49,074 nucleotides of DNA from Darwinimomas sp963643215 (lineage in GTDB: Bacteria > Bacillota > Clostridia > Lachnospirales > Lachnospiraceae): NCBI GenBank assembly GCA_963643215.1, contig CAVIJY010000007.1:1-49074 (forward strand), in the 5' to 3' direction. A model generated the notes under the pieces. The model made no database searches. It saw nothing but the letters and a program-made list of their open reading frames with translations, and was not told the DNA's origin. Of the stretch, positions 8,401 to 17,630 are shown in pieces. The first letter of the stretch is position 1. The number at the start of each line of letters is the position of its first letter. Position numbers and translations under genes: made by a program.

Positions 8401-8442
8401 GCATGAAAAAGGCGGCACGGATATGTGCCGCCTTTTTCATGC
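8401..8442. terminator. Bidirectional terminator with 18-bp perfect stem
   Basis: GCATGAAAAAGGCGGCAC (8401-8418) pairs perfectly with 8425-8442 around a 6-nt loop. It serves the ddl/DUF1934 transcript on the plus strand and the small membrane protein gene on the minus strand. Confidence 0.93.
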
Positions 8443-8460
8443 GATATAAACAGCCTGCGC

Positions 8461-8967
8461 TCAGGCCTTCTTGCTCTTTGACCCTATGCCGAGCTCCTCC
8501 TTGCGGGCCTCCTTGCCCTTGCTTACAAGGGAGGCCATCTTCTGACGGAAGCCCTTTTTCTTCGGAACGACGACTGCCTTGCCTCTTACGGTTTTTACAT
8601 TCAGCAGATATATACCGCTTATCTCAACCTTGCATTCGGACTTGAGAGGTACGAGGTCATATATAGCCGGATCGCAGATCAGATTGACGATCTTCGGACC
8701 GATCTTTGCCTTGACTATAGGCAGCTTGGGGTTCATGACGGTCATCCGTTTCGGAGCGGTCTCATAAACCATGGCAGGAAGCCCTGCCTCCTTGAATCTG
8801 AGCTTCTTTTTATCTACGGTCAGTATGCTGACGGTCTGCTTTGCGTTCTCAAGCATCTGCTCCTGCTCGATCTGCTCGTTCTGCAGCTTGGAGCCGAGAA
8901 AATACAGGACGGCCATTACCACTACCAGTATAAAAAGAATGATAGCTATTATCTTTAGGACTGACAT
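8461..8967 (-). CDS. Small membrane-anchored protein of unknown function
   Basis: A 168-residue protein with no family that I recognise. The start (complement of 8965-8967) has GGAGGAA upstream. Residues about 4-25 form one hydrophobic helix (IIAIILFILVVVMAVLYFLG), followed by a short polar, Gln/Glu-rich segment that may be a coiled coil (NEQIEQEQMLENAKQ). A soluble beta-rich domain follows, then a very basic tail (KKKGFRQKM...GSKSKKA). No cleavable signal is evident, so it is probably a membrane-anchored protein with a basic C-terminus. It is divergently oriented to rpoB with about 300 bp between them. Confidence 0.65.
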   Translation of the reverse strand: MSVLKIIAIILFILVVVMAVLYFLGSKLQNEQIEQEQMLENAKQTVSILTVDKKKLRFKEAGLPAMVYETAPKRMTVMNPKLPIVKAKIGPKIVNLICDPAIYDLVPLKSECKVEISGIYLLNVKTVRGKAVVVPKKKGFRQKMASLVSKGKEARKEELGIGSKSKKA

Positions 8968-9137
8968 AAGACTTCCTCCGGATGAATGTTTTGCTATTGG
9001 CAATGCAAACCAGTATAGCATCAATAGCGGATGTTGACAAGAATACGGACGATTGCTTCCTCGGCAAAAAAAGACTTCCCTGCGGGAAGTTTGTCGATAA
9101 AAATCACATTTACGGGTACAAAAGTATAACATGAACC

Positions 9138-9166
9138 TTGACACTTGACAAGATAGATGTTAGTAT
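9138..9166 (+). promoter_or_regulatory. Probable rpoBC promoter
   Basis: A perfect TTGACA (9138-9143) with a 17-nt spacer to TAGTAT (9161-9166); TATAAA overlaps at 9164. A second TTGACA occurs at 9145-9150, so the two -35-like boxes are in tandem. The leader to the rpoB start is about 95 nt. Confidence 0.5.
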
Positions 9167-9265
9167 AAAATTTGCACTATTGTGCCGTACCTTGCTTATA
9201 TACATGAATTATAGCATGGCTCGAGGCAAATGTATATCATATTTTTAGAAGAGGTGAAAGCGTCC

Positions 9266-12200
9266 ATGGAAAAAAGCAATATGCGTCCGGTCAAAGCCGG
9301 AAAGGGCATAAGGATGAGCTTCTCCAGACAGAAGGAAGTTCTGGAGATGCCGAACCTCATCGAGATCCAGAAGGCTTCGTACGAATGGTTTCTGGGCGAT
9401 GGTCTCAAGGAAGTGTTCCATGATATCTTCCCTATCGAGGATGTTGCAGGACATCTGAGTCTGGACTTTGTATCCTACAAAATGTGCAGAGAAGATACAA
9501 AGTACACGATTGATGAATGCAAGGAACGCGACGCGACATACGCAGCTCCCATACGGGTGACCGTGAGACTGGTAAACAAGGATAAGGACGAGATCAATGA
9601 GCATGAGATCTTTATGGGTGATCTTCCGCTCATGACTGATACAGGCTCCTTCGTGATCAACGGAGCGGAGCGTGTCATCGTCAGCCAGATCGTCCGTTCT
9701 CCCGGAATCTACTATACCAAGTCACATGATAAGCTGGGCAAGGAACTTTTTGCCAGCCAGATCATACCGAACAGAGGCGCGTGGATCGAGTATGAGACAG
9801 ATTCCAACGATATTTTCTATGTGCGCGTAGACAGAACCCGCAAGGTTCCGATAACTGTTTTCTGCCGCGCTCTCGGACTGAGCTCTGATGCGGACATCAC
9901 GGATATGTTCGGCGAAGAGCCGAAGATCATGGCCAGCTTCGCAAAAGATACCTCCACGAACTATCAGGAGGGTCTGCTGGAGCTGTACAGAAAGATACGA
10001 CCGGGAGAGCCGCTTTCGGTTGAGAGCGCCGAGAACCTCTTCAATGCTATGTTCTTTGACCCCAGACGCTATGACCTGGCGCGTGTGGGAAGATACAAAT
10101 ACAACAAAAAGCTGAACTTCAGATATCGTCTGAGAGGCCATGTGCTTGCAGAGGATGTGGTTGACATGTCTACAGGCGAGATCATAGCCGCAGAGGGCAC
10201 TCTGATCGACAAGAACAATATAGATCTCGCTCAGAAGATTCAGAATCTGGGCATACCCTTCGTATATGTATACGCTCAGGGACCGGAGGAGAGCCGCAAG
10301 ATAAAGATTCTCTCCAACATGATGGTAGACATCCGCGAATATGTGAAGTTCGATGATGAAAAGCTGAAAAAGCTCGGCATCAACGAGCCGGTATACTATC
10401 CGCTGCTTCAGGAGATCCTGCAGTCCTCGGCCAATGATGATGAGCTGGAGGACGCCATCATCAAAAATATAGATGAGTTGATACCCAAGCATATAACAAA
10501 GGAAGATATTTTCGCATCCATCAACTACTGTCTGCATGTCGAGTACGGCGTGGGCAATACCGATGATATCGACCATCTGGGCAACAGACGAATCAGAGCA
10601 GTGGGCGAGCTTCTTCAGAATCAGTACCGCATAGGTCTGAGCCGTATGGAGAGGGTAGTGCGCGAGAGAATGACGACGCAGGATATCGAGAGCATCACGC
10701 CTCAGTCTCTTATCAACATAAAGCCTGTGACCGCTGCTATCAAGGAGTTCTTCGGAAGCTCCCAGCTGTCACAGTTCATGGATCAGAACAACCCGCTGTC
10801 AGAGCTTACTCACAAGAGAAGGCTTTCGGCGCTCGGACCCGGCGGACTCTCCAGAGACCGCGCAGGCTTTGAGGTCCGGGATGTACACTATACACACTAC
10901 GGACGCATGTGCCCCATCGAGACTCCTGAGGGACCGAACATAGGTCTGATCAACTCGCTGGCAAGCTATGCCAGGATCAATGAATACGGATTTATCGAGG
11001 CTCCCTACAGGATCGTCGACAAGTCGGATCCTGAGAATCCGGTAGTTACACACGAGGTTCGTTACTTCACGGCGGATGAGGAGGATGAGTTCCATGTAGC
11101 TCAGGCCAATGAGCCGCTGGATGAAGAGGGACATTTCGTCAACAACAATGTATCCGGAAGATACAGGGATGAGACATCAACATACAGAAAGTCGCTCATA
11201 GATCTGATGGATGTATCTCCGAGGATGGTATTCTCCGTAGCTACGAGCATGGTTCCGTTCCTTCAGAACGATGATGCGAACCGCGCACTGATGGGATCCA
11301 ACATGCAGCGTCAGGCAGTACCGCTGATGCTTACGGAGGCGCCAGTAGTCGTAACAGGCATGGAGACGAAGGCAGCAGTGGATTCGGGTGCGGCTGTCAC
11401 GGCAAAGCATGCCGGAGAGGTCATCGCGAGCGACTCCGGAGAGATCGTCATAAAGCGTGACGATACGAAGGAGAAGGAGACATATCATCTCGCCAAGTTC
11501 ATGAGATCAAACCAGTCCAACTCCTACAATCAGAAACCTCTGGTTGTCAAGGGAGACCATGTGGAGGCGGGAGAGATCATCGCCGACGGCCCCTCAACTG
11601 CCAACGGAGAGCTGGCGCTAGGCAAGAACCCGCTGATAGGCTTCATGACATGGGAAGGCTACAACTACGAGGATGCGGTTCTTCTTTCGGAGAGGCTTGT
11701 ACAAAACGATGTATACACCTCTATCCATATCGAGGAGTACGAGTGCACTGCCCGCGATACCAAGCTGGGTCCCGAGGAGATCACAAGGGATGTGCCAGGA
11801 GTGGGAGATGAGGCACTCAAGGATCTGGATGACAGAGGAATCATAAGAATAGGCGCAGAGGTGCGTGCCGGAGATATCCTTGTAGGAAAAGTTACGCCTA
11901 AGGGTGAGACAGAGCTGACAGCCGAGGAGAGACTGCTGAGAGCCATATTTGGCGAGAAGGCGGGAGAGGTAAGGGATACATCCCTGAAGCTTCCTCACGG
12001 AGCCTACGGAACTGTGGTTGACGCAAAGGTATTTACCCGCGAAAACTCTGATGAGCTTCAGCCGGGCGTCAGCATGAATGTGCGCATCTATATCGCGCAG
12101 AAGAGAAAGATCTCCGTAGGAGACAAGATGGCCGGACGCCACGGCAACAAGGGTGTCGTATCAAGAGTGCTTCCTGTGGAGGATATGCCTTATCTGCCCA

Positions 12201-13171
12201 ACGGACGCCCGCTGGACATCGTGCTGAATCCTCTGGGCGTGCCCTCGCGTATGAATATAGGACAGGTGCTTGAGCTGCATCTGAGTCTTGCTGCCAAGAT
12301 TCTGGGCTTCAATGTATCAACACCTGTATTTGACGGAGCTGACGAGCGGGACATCAGAACTCTTCTGATCATGGCCAATGACTATGCCAACATGGATGAC
12401 TTTGAGGAGTTCAGGGCAAAGTATGAGGAGACGCTTGATCCGAGGGTTATGGAGTATCTGGGAGAGCATCTTGAGCACAGAGAACTCTGGAAGGGTGTTC
12501 CTATCGGTGAGGACGGCAAGGTAAGACTCAGAGACGGCCGTACAGGCGAGTATTTTGATTCGCCGGTATCCATAGGTCATATGCATTACCTCAAGCTCCA
12601 CCATCTGGTAGATGATAAGATCCATGCCCGTTCCACGGGTCCCTACTCTCTGGTTACTCAGCAGCCTCTGGGCGGCAAGGCTCAGTTCGGCGGTCAGAGA
12701 TTCGGAGAGATGGAGGTATGGGCGCTGGAGGCATATGGCGCATCGCATACGCTGCAGGAGATACTGACGGTAAAGTCTGATGATGTGGTAGGCCGTGTGA
12801 AGACATACGAGGCCATCATCAAGGGCGAGAATATACCGGAGGCGGGCATCCCTGAGTCCTTCAAGGTATTGATACGGGAGCTTCAGTCACTTGGCCTTGA
12901 TGTCAGAGTCCTCAAGGATGACGGCACAGAGGTAGAGCTGAAGGAAAATATAGATTATGGCGATTTGAGCATTCATTCCATCATCGAGGGAGATCGGCGC
13001 TATCGCGACGACAACAACTACGCGTCACAGGGCTTCACCACCCAGGAATTCAAGGATGGCGAGCTTGTAGACTCGGAGAGCAATATCTACGGAGATAAAG
13101 ACTTCGCCGCAGAGGAGAGCCTTGGTGAGGACGGTTCGATATCATATTCAGAAGACTCTGATAATGAGTGA
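9266..13171 (+). CDS. rpoB: DNA-directed RNA polymerase subunit beta
   Basis: A 1301-residue beta subunit of RNA polymerase. The start chosen is the ATG at 9266 after GAGGTG; an ATG at 9230 would add 12 residues with no visible site. The rifampicin-pocket region (about residues 495-530, GSSQLSQFMDQNNPLSELTH) keeps the residues equivalent to E. coli Asp516, His526 and Ser531, so it looks sensitive. The downstream GPNIGLINSLA, the GDKMAGRHGNKGVVS loop and the C-terminal GGQRFGEMEVWALEAYGA clamp are all intact. The protein ends in an acidic tail (EESLGEDGSISYSEDSDNE). It is unusual that no rplJ/rplL or nusG genes precede it. rpoC follows with 14 nt between the genes. Confidence 0.97.
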   Translation: MEKSNMRPVKAGKGIRMSFSRQKEVLEMPNLIEIQKASYEWFLGDGLKEVFHDIFPIEDVAGHLSLDFVSYKMCREDTKYTIDECKERDATYAAPIRVTVRLVNKDKDEINEHEIFMGDLPLMTDTGSFVINGAERVIVSQIVRSPGIYYTKSHDKLGKELFASQIIPNRGAWIEYETDSNDIFYVRVDRTRKVPITVFCRALGLSSDADITDMFGEEPKIMASFAKDTSTNYQEGLLELYRKIRPGEPLSVESAENLFNAMFFDPRRYDLARVGRYKYNKKLNFRYRLRGHVLAEDVVDMSTGEIIAAEGTLIDKNNIDLAQKIQNLGIPFVYVYAQGPEESRKIKILSNMMVDIREYVKFDDEKLKKLGINEPVYYPLLQEILQSSANDDELEDAIIKNIDELIPKHITKEDIFASINYCLHVEYGVGNTDDIDHLGNRRIRAVGELLQNQYRIGLSRMERVVRERMTTQDIESITPQSLINIKPVTAAIKEFFGSSQLSQFMDQNNPLSELTHKRRLSALGPGGLSRDRAGFEVRDVHYTHYGRMCPIETPEGPNIGLINSLASYARINEYGFIEAPYRIVDKSDPENPVVTHEVRYFTADEEDEFHVAQANEPLDEEGHFVNNNVSGRYRDETSTYRKSLIDLMDVSPRMVFSVATSMVPFLQNDDANRALMGSNMQRQAVPLMLTEAPVVVTGMETKAAVDSGAAVTAKHAGEVIASDSGEIVIKRDDTKEKETYHLAKFMRSNQSNSYNQKPLVVKGDHVEAGEIIADGPSTANGELALGKNPLIGFMTWEGYNYEDAVLLSERLVQNDVYTSIHIEEYECTARDTKLGPEEITRDVPGVGDEALKDLDDRGIIRIGAEVRAGDILVGKVTPKGETELTAEERLLRAIFGEKAGEVRDTSLKLPHGAYGTVVDAKVFTRENSDELQPGVSMNVRIYIAQKRKISVGDKMAGRHGNKGVVSRVLPVEDMPYLPNGRPLDIVLNPLGVPSRMNIGQVLELHLSLAAKILGFNVSTPVFDGADERDIRTLLIMANDYANMDDFEEFRAKYEETLDPRVMEYLGEHLEHRELWKGVPIGEDGKVRLRDGRTGEYFDSPVSIGHMHYLKLHHLVDDKIHARSTGPYSLVTQQPLGGKAQFGGQRFGEMEVWALEAYGASHTLQEILTVKSDDVVGRVKTYEAIIKGENIPEAGIPESFKVLIRELQSLGLDVRVLKDDGTEVELKENIDYGDLSIHSIIEGDRRYRDDNNYASQGFTTQEFKDGELVDSESNIYGDKDFAAEESLGEDGSISYSEDSDNE

Positions 13172-13185
13172 AGGGAGAATTGACG

Positions 13186-16100
13186 ATGCCGGATATTAAA
13201 GATAATTACGAGCCGCTCACATTTGATGCGATCAAGATTGGCCTTGCGTCCCCGGAGAAGATCCTGGAGTGGTCTCACGGAGAGGTAAAAAAGCCTGAGA
13301 CCATCAACTACAGAACGCTCAAGCCCGAGACTGACGGACTGTTCTGCGAGAGGATATTCGGACCCAGCAAGGACTGGGAGTGTCATTGCGGCAAGTATAA
13401 AAAGGTAAGATACAGAGGAATCGTCTGCGATCGCTGCGGAGTCGAGGTCACAAAATCATCGGTTCGCCGCGAGCGTATGGGTCATATAGATCTGGCAGCT
13501 CCTGTTTCTCATATTTGGTATTTCAAAGGGATTCCGTCCCGCATGGGACTGATCCTCGACATAACACCGAGGAATCTGGAGCGCATACTGTATTTTGCGG
13601 CTTATATCGTGCTGGATGCTGGCGAGACGGATATGCACTACAAAGACATACTGTCTGAGAGAGAGTACAGAGCAGCTCAGGAAAAGTACGGCTGGGACCA
13701 GTTCCGCGTGGGAATGGGCGCGGAGGCCATACTGGAGCTTCTTAAGGCAGTAGATCTGGAGAAGGAATATACAGAGCTGAGCACTTCTCTGGAGACCGCG
13801 ACGGGACAGAAGAGATCCAAGATAGTAAAGAGACTGGAGGTTGTGGAGGCATTCCGCAAGTCGGGCAACAAGCCTGAATGGATGATTCTGACCCGTATAC
13901 CGGTGATTCCTCCGGATATCCGCCCCATGGTGCAGCTGGACGGCGGAAGATTTGCAACCTCCGACCTGAATGATCTGTACAGAAGAATCATCAACAGAAA
14001 CAACCGACTTGCCAAGCTTCTCGAGCTCGGCGCACCGGATATCATCGTACGCAACGAGAAGAGAATGCTGCAGGAGGCTGTTGATGCTCTCATCGACAAC
14101 GGCCGCCGCGGAAGACCGGTAACCGGACCCGGCAACAGGGCTCTGAAGTCGCTTTCGGATATGCTCAAGGGCAAGCAGGGACGCTTCCGTCAGAACCTTC
14201 TGGGCAAGCGTGTAGACTATTCGGGCCGTTCGGTTATCGTCGTAGGCCCGGAGCTGAAGATATATCAGTGCGGTCTGCCCAAGGAGATGGCCATAGAGCT
14301 GTTCAAGCCCTTCGTCATGAAGGAGCTTGTTGCAAACGGGACAGCGCACAATATCAAGGCTGCCAAGAAGATGGTAGAGCGTGTGCAGCCTGAGGTATGG
14401 GATGTGCTGGAGGATGTCATCAAGGAGCATCCTGTGATGCTGAACCGTGCTCCTACATTGCACAGACTGGGCATTCAGGCGTTTGAGCCCATTCTGGTAG
14501 AGGGAAAAGCCATAAAGCTTCATCCGCTGGTATGTACGGCATTCAATGCCGACTTCGACGGAGATCAGATGGCGGTTCACCTTCCGCTTTCGGTGGAGGC
14601 TCAGGCGGAGTGCAGATTCCTCCTGCTTTCTCCGAACAACCTTCTGAAGCCCTCGGACGGAGGCCCGGTAGCTGTTCCGTCTCAGGATATGGTTCTGGGT
14701 ATTTACTACCTGACCCAGCTTCGCGAGAACGAGGAAGGCGCAGGAAAGCTGTTCCGTACGCCGGATGAGGCTATCCATGCATACAATGAGCATCTTGTGA
14801 CGCTTCATGCTCCGATCAAGGTGCGCTTCTCCAAGACCAGAGAGGACGGCAGCAAGGCAAGCGCTGTGCTTGACACCACGGTCGGCCGTATACTGTTCAA
14901 CGAGATCATTCCGCAGGATCTGGGCTTTGTAGACAGATCTGTTCCGGAAAATGAGCTCAAGTTGGAGATAGATTTCCTTGTAAAGAAGAAGCAGTGCAAG
15001 CAGATACTGGAGAAGGTCATAGAGATACACGGACTTCCCAGAACCGCAGAGGTGCTGGACGATATCAAGGCTATCGGATACAAATATTCGACCATAGCGT
15101 CCATGACGGTATCCATATCGGACATGACCGTTCCGAAGACGAAGAAGCAGCTGCTGGATGATGCTCAAAAGACAGTTGACCGTATTCAGGGCAACTTCCA
15201 CAGAGGCTTCATCACGGATGAGGAGCGCTATAAAGAGGTCATCGAGGTATGGAAGAACACGGATGACCAGCTGACAAAGGACCTGCTCACAGGACTTGAC
15301 AAGTACAACAACATATTCATGATGGCGGATTCGGGAGCCCGAGGCTCTGACCAGCAGATAAAGCAGCTGGCAGGCATGCGCGGACTCATGGCGGATACCA
15401 CGGGACATACCATCGAGCTGCCTATCAAGTCGAACTTCCGTGAGGGACTTGATGTACTGGAGTATTTCATCTCGGCGCACGGCGCCCGCAAGGGACTGTC
15501 TGATACCGCACTGAGAACTGCCGACTCGGGATACCTGACAAGACGACTTGTTGATGTATCTCAGGATCTGATAGTACGCGAGACAGACTGCTGTGAAGGC
15601 AAGAACAGAATCCCGTACATGGAGATCAAGGGCTTCAGGGAGGGCAAGGAGACCATCGAAACCCTCCAGGAGCGTATGACAGGCCGGTACCTTGCCGAGG
15701 ATATCGTTGATTCGCAGACCGGTGAGGTGATAGTAAAGCAGAATCAGCTTGTGACGCCCAAGAGAGCCGCAAAGATCATGAAGGTTCTGGAGCATGACAA
15801 CAGGGATTCCATCAAGATCAGAACTATCCTGACATGCAGATGCCACAACGGTGTGTGCGCCAAGTGCTACGGCTCAAACCTTGCGACAGGTCAGGCCGTG
15901 CAGGTTGGAGAGGCTGTCGGAATCATAGCTGCTCAGTCTATCGGCGAGCCCGGTACGCAGCTGACCATGAGAACGTTCCATACCGGCGGTGTGGCCGGAG
16001 GCGATATCACACAGGGTCTTCCCCGTGTCGAGGAGCTATTCGAGGCGCGTAAGCCGAAGGGACTTGCAATCATCGCTGATTTCGGCGGTACGGTTACGAT

Positions 16101-16962
16101 AAAGGATACAAAGAAGAAGCGCGAGATCGAGATCGTCAATCCGGAGACAGGAGAGACAAAGGACTATCTGATCCCGTACGGATCAAGAATAAAGGTAGAG
16201 GACGGGCAGGTCATAGGCGCAGGTGATCCTCTTACAGAGGGAAGCATCAATCCGCATGATATCGTCCGTATACAGGGCGTAAGAGCCGTGCAGGACTACA
16301 TGCTTCGCGAGGTTCAGAGAGTATACCGTCTGCAGGGCGTTGAGATCAATGATAAGCACATAGAGGTCATCGTCCGCCAGATGCTCAGGAAGATCAAGGT
16401 AGAGGAAGCCGGAGACTCAGGAGTATTCCCCGGAACTACCATGAACACACTGGAGTTCGAGGATATGAACGAGGCTCTGGAGGCAGAGGGCAAGACACCG
16501 GCCACGGGCGAGCCCATCATCCTCGGAATCACAAAGGCATCTCTGGCGACGGATTCGTTCCTGTCGGCTGCTTCCTTCCAGGAGACAACGAAGGTGCTGA
16601 CCGAGGCGGCCATCAACGGCAAGGTGGATCATCTGTCCGGACTCAAGGAAAATGTCCTGATAGGCAAGCTCATCCCTGCCGGAACCGGAATGAAGAGGTA
16701 CAGCGAGGTAAGGATAGATACCGAGAATCAGCCGGATTCCTACGATGATGAGTACGACAGTGAGGCGGAGTACGATTCGGAGGATGGCTTCATCTCGGAC
16801 AATGATACGGATGATGAGACTATAGTCATCGATGACGAGGAGGATATCGCACTCGGTACAGAGGATGAGATAAGCACTGAGGCTGATATCATCGGAGGAG
16901 ACGATGAACTCGGTGATACAGATGACGGATTTATCTCAGAGGATCCCTCGCAGGAGCTTTGA
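13186..16962 (+). CDS. rpoC: DNA-directed RNA polymerase subunit beta'
   Basis: A 1258-residue beta' subunit. The start is the ATG at 13186 with AAGGGAGAA upstream; a GTG at 13168 overlapping the rpoB stop is possible but lacks a site. The N-terminal zinc finger (CHCGKYKK...CDRCG), the catalytic NADFDGDQMAVH (residues 454-465, three Mg-binding Asp), the bridge-helix region and the second zinc site (CRCHNGVCAKCYG) are intact. The last 78 residues (after RIDTE) contain about 34 Asp/Glu and no Lys or Arg, and repeat DGFIS twice. A terminator-like hairpin follows rather than the rpsL-rpsG-fusA genes common after rpoC in Firmicutes. Confidence 0.97.
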   Translation: MPDIKDNYEPLTFDAIKIGLASPEKILEWSHGEVKKPETINYRTLKPETDGLFCERIFGPSKDWECHCGKYKKVRYRGIVCDRCGVEVTKSSVRRERMGHIDLAAPVSHIWYFKGIPSRMGLILDITPRNLERILYFAAYIVLDAGETDMHYKDILSEREYRAAQEKYGWDQFRVGMGAEAILELLKAVDLEKEYTELSTSLETATGQKRSKIVKRLEVVEAFRKSGNKPEWMILTRIPVIPPDIRPMVQLDGGRFATSDLNDLYRRIINRNNRLAKLLELGAPDIIVRNEKRMLQEAVDALIDNGRRGRPVTGPGNRALKSLSDMLKGKQGRFRQNLLGKRVDYSGRSVIVVGPELKIYQCGLPKEMAIELFKPFVMKELVANGTAHNIKAAKKMVERVQPEVWDVLEDVIKEHPVMLNRAPTLHRLGIQAFEPILVEGKAIKLHPLVCTAFNADFDGDQMAVHLPLSVEAQAECRFLLLSPNNLLKPSDGGPVAVPSQDMVLGIYYLTQLRENEEGAGKLFRTPDEAIHAYNEHLVTLHAPIKVRFSKTREDGSKASAVLDTTVGRILFNEIIPQDLGFVDRSVPENELKLEIDFLVKKKQCKQILEKVIEIHGLPRTAEVLDDIKAIGYKYSTIASMTVSISDMTVPKTKKQLLDDAQKTVDRIQGNFHRGFITDEERYKEVIEVWKNTDDQLTKDLLTGLDKYNNIFMMADSGARGSDQQIKQLAGMRGLMADTTGHTIELPIKSNFREGLDVLEYFISAHGARKGLSDTALRTADSGYLTRRLVDVSQDLIVRETDCCEGKNRIPYMEIKGFREGKETIETLQERMTGRYLAEDIVDSQTGEVIVKQNQLVTPKRAAKIMKVLEHDNRDSIKIRTILTCRCHNGVCAKCYGSNLATGQAVQVGEAVGIIAAQSIGEPGTQLTMRTFHTGGVAGGDITQGLPRVEELFEARKPKGLAIIADFGGTVTIKDTKKKREIEIVNPETGETKDYLIPYGSRIKVEDGQVIGAGDPLTEGSINPHDIVRIQGVRAVQDYMLREVQRVYRLQGVEINDKHIEVIVRQMLRKIKVEEAGDSGVFPGTTMNTLEFEDMNEALEAEGKTPATGEPIILGITKASLATDSFLSAASFQETTKVLTEAAINGKVDHLSGLKENVLIGKLIPAGTGMKRYSEVRIDTENQPDSYDDEYDSEAEYDSEDGFISDNDTDDETIVIDDEEDIALGTEDEISTEADIIGGDDELGDTDDGFISEDPSQEL

Positions 16963-17030
16963 GCTTTGGGGTGCGGCCTTGAAGGCCGGAATGATCGGAT
17001 ACAGCAGCAGGCATGAATGACTGCGATGGA

Positions 17031-17065
17031 GAGGAGGGTCGCAGGACCTTCCTCTTTGTGCTTTT
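17031..17065 (+). terminator. Terminator after rpoC
   Basis: GAGGAGGGTC (17031-17040) pairs with GACCTTCCTC (17045-17054) around a GCAG loop with one G-T pair, followed by TTTGTGCTTTT. It lies inside the longest possible ispF reading frame, which argues that ispF starts downstream of it. The interrupted T-tract may allow read-through. Confidence 0.7.
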
Positions 17066-17096
17066 ATCCCGGACAGATATGGCAGAGGAGTGCATT

Positions 17097-17597
17097 TTGA
17101 AAATCGGTCACGGATATGATGTTCACAGGCTTGTGGACAATGAAGAGGACAGCCCCGTCAAAGGAGTGATACTGGGAGGCGTGGTGATACCATATGAGAA
17201 GCACCTGCTGGGTCATTCGGATGCGGATGTTCTGACGCATGCGCTTATGGATGCTCTTCTGGGAGCGGCGGCTATGGGCGATATAGGGCAGCATTACCCG
17301 GACACACAGGAGCAGTATCGGGGAATATCGAGCCTTGTACTGCTGAAGGATGTGTGCGAAAAGCTTTATGACGCAGGCTATGCCATAGGCAATGCGGATG
17401 TTACGGTGATACTGCAGCGCCCCAAGATAGCCATGTACATTCCTCGGATAAGAGCAAAGCTCGCGCAGACGATGGACATAGATGAGCACCGTCTGAATAT
17501 AAAGGCGACCACAGAGGAGGGTCTTGGCTTTACCGGAAGCGGAGAGGGAGCAGCGGCGCATGCTGTGGCGCTGCTGGAGGAGCCGCTTCGGGGATGA
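17097..17597 (+). CDS. ispF: 2-C-methyl-D-erythritol 2,4-cyclodiphosphate synthase
   Basis: A 166-residue enzyme of the MEP pathway that cyclises CDP-methylerythritol 2-phosphate with release of CMP. The metal site (GHGYDVHRL, then LLGHSDADVLTHALMDALLG) and the GLGFTGSGEG end are intact. The best start is a TTG at 17097: it directly precedes KIGHGYDVH, where family members begin, and has AGAGGAG 6 nt upstream. An ATG at 17079 (six more residues) is possible. An ATG at 17013 would lie before the rpoC terminator and is unlikely. It begins the ispF-cysS-mrnC-rlmB cluster; the partner ispD is not in this window. Confidence 0.9.
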   Translation: MKIGHGYDVHRLVDNEEDSPVKGVILGGVVIPYEKHLLGHSDADVLTHALMDALLGAAAMGDIGQHYPDTQEQYRGISSLVLLKDVCEKLYDAGYAIGNADVTVILQRPKIAMYIPRIRAKLAQTMDIDEHRLNIKATTEEGLGFTGSGEGAAAHAVALLEEPLRG

Positions 17598-17630
17598 TGA
17601 TAAAACACGGCATTCACTAAGGAGGCAGGC

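Noticed and set aside
10749..10860. Rifampicin-resistance change in rpoB
   Set aside because: The residues equivalent to Asp516, His526 and Ser531 are all the sensitive forms.
13456..15846. 796-codon open frame on the minus strand opposite rpoC
   Set aside because: It lies wholly within rpoC, has no ribosome-binding site or recognisable domains, and results from the codon use of a highly conserved gene.
17598..17630. T-box leader ahead of cysS
   Set aside because: Only 33 nt separate ispF from cysS, too short for a T-box. No T-box motif is seen upstream of asnA or brnQ either.
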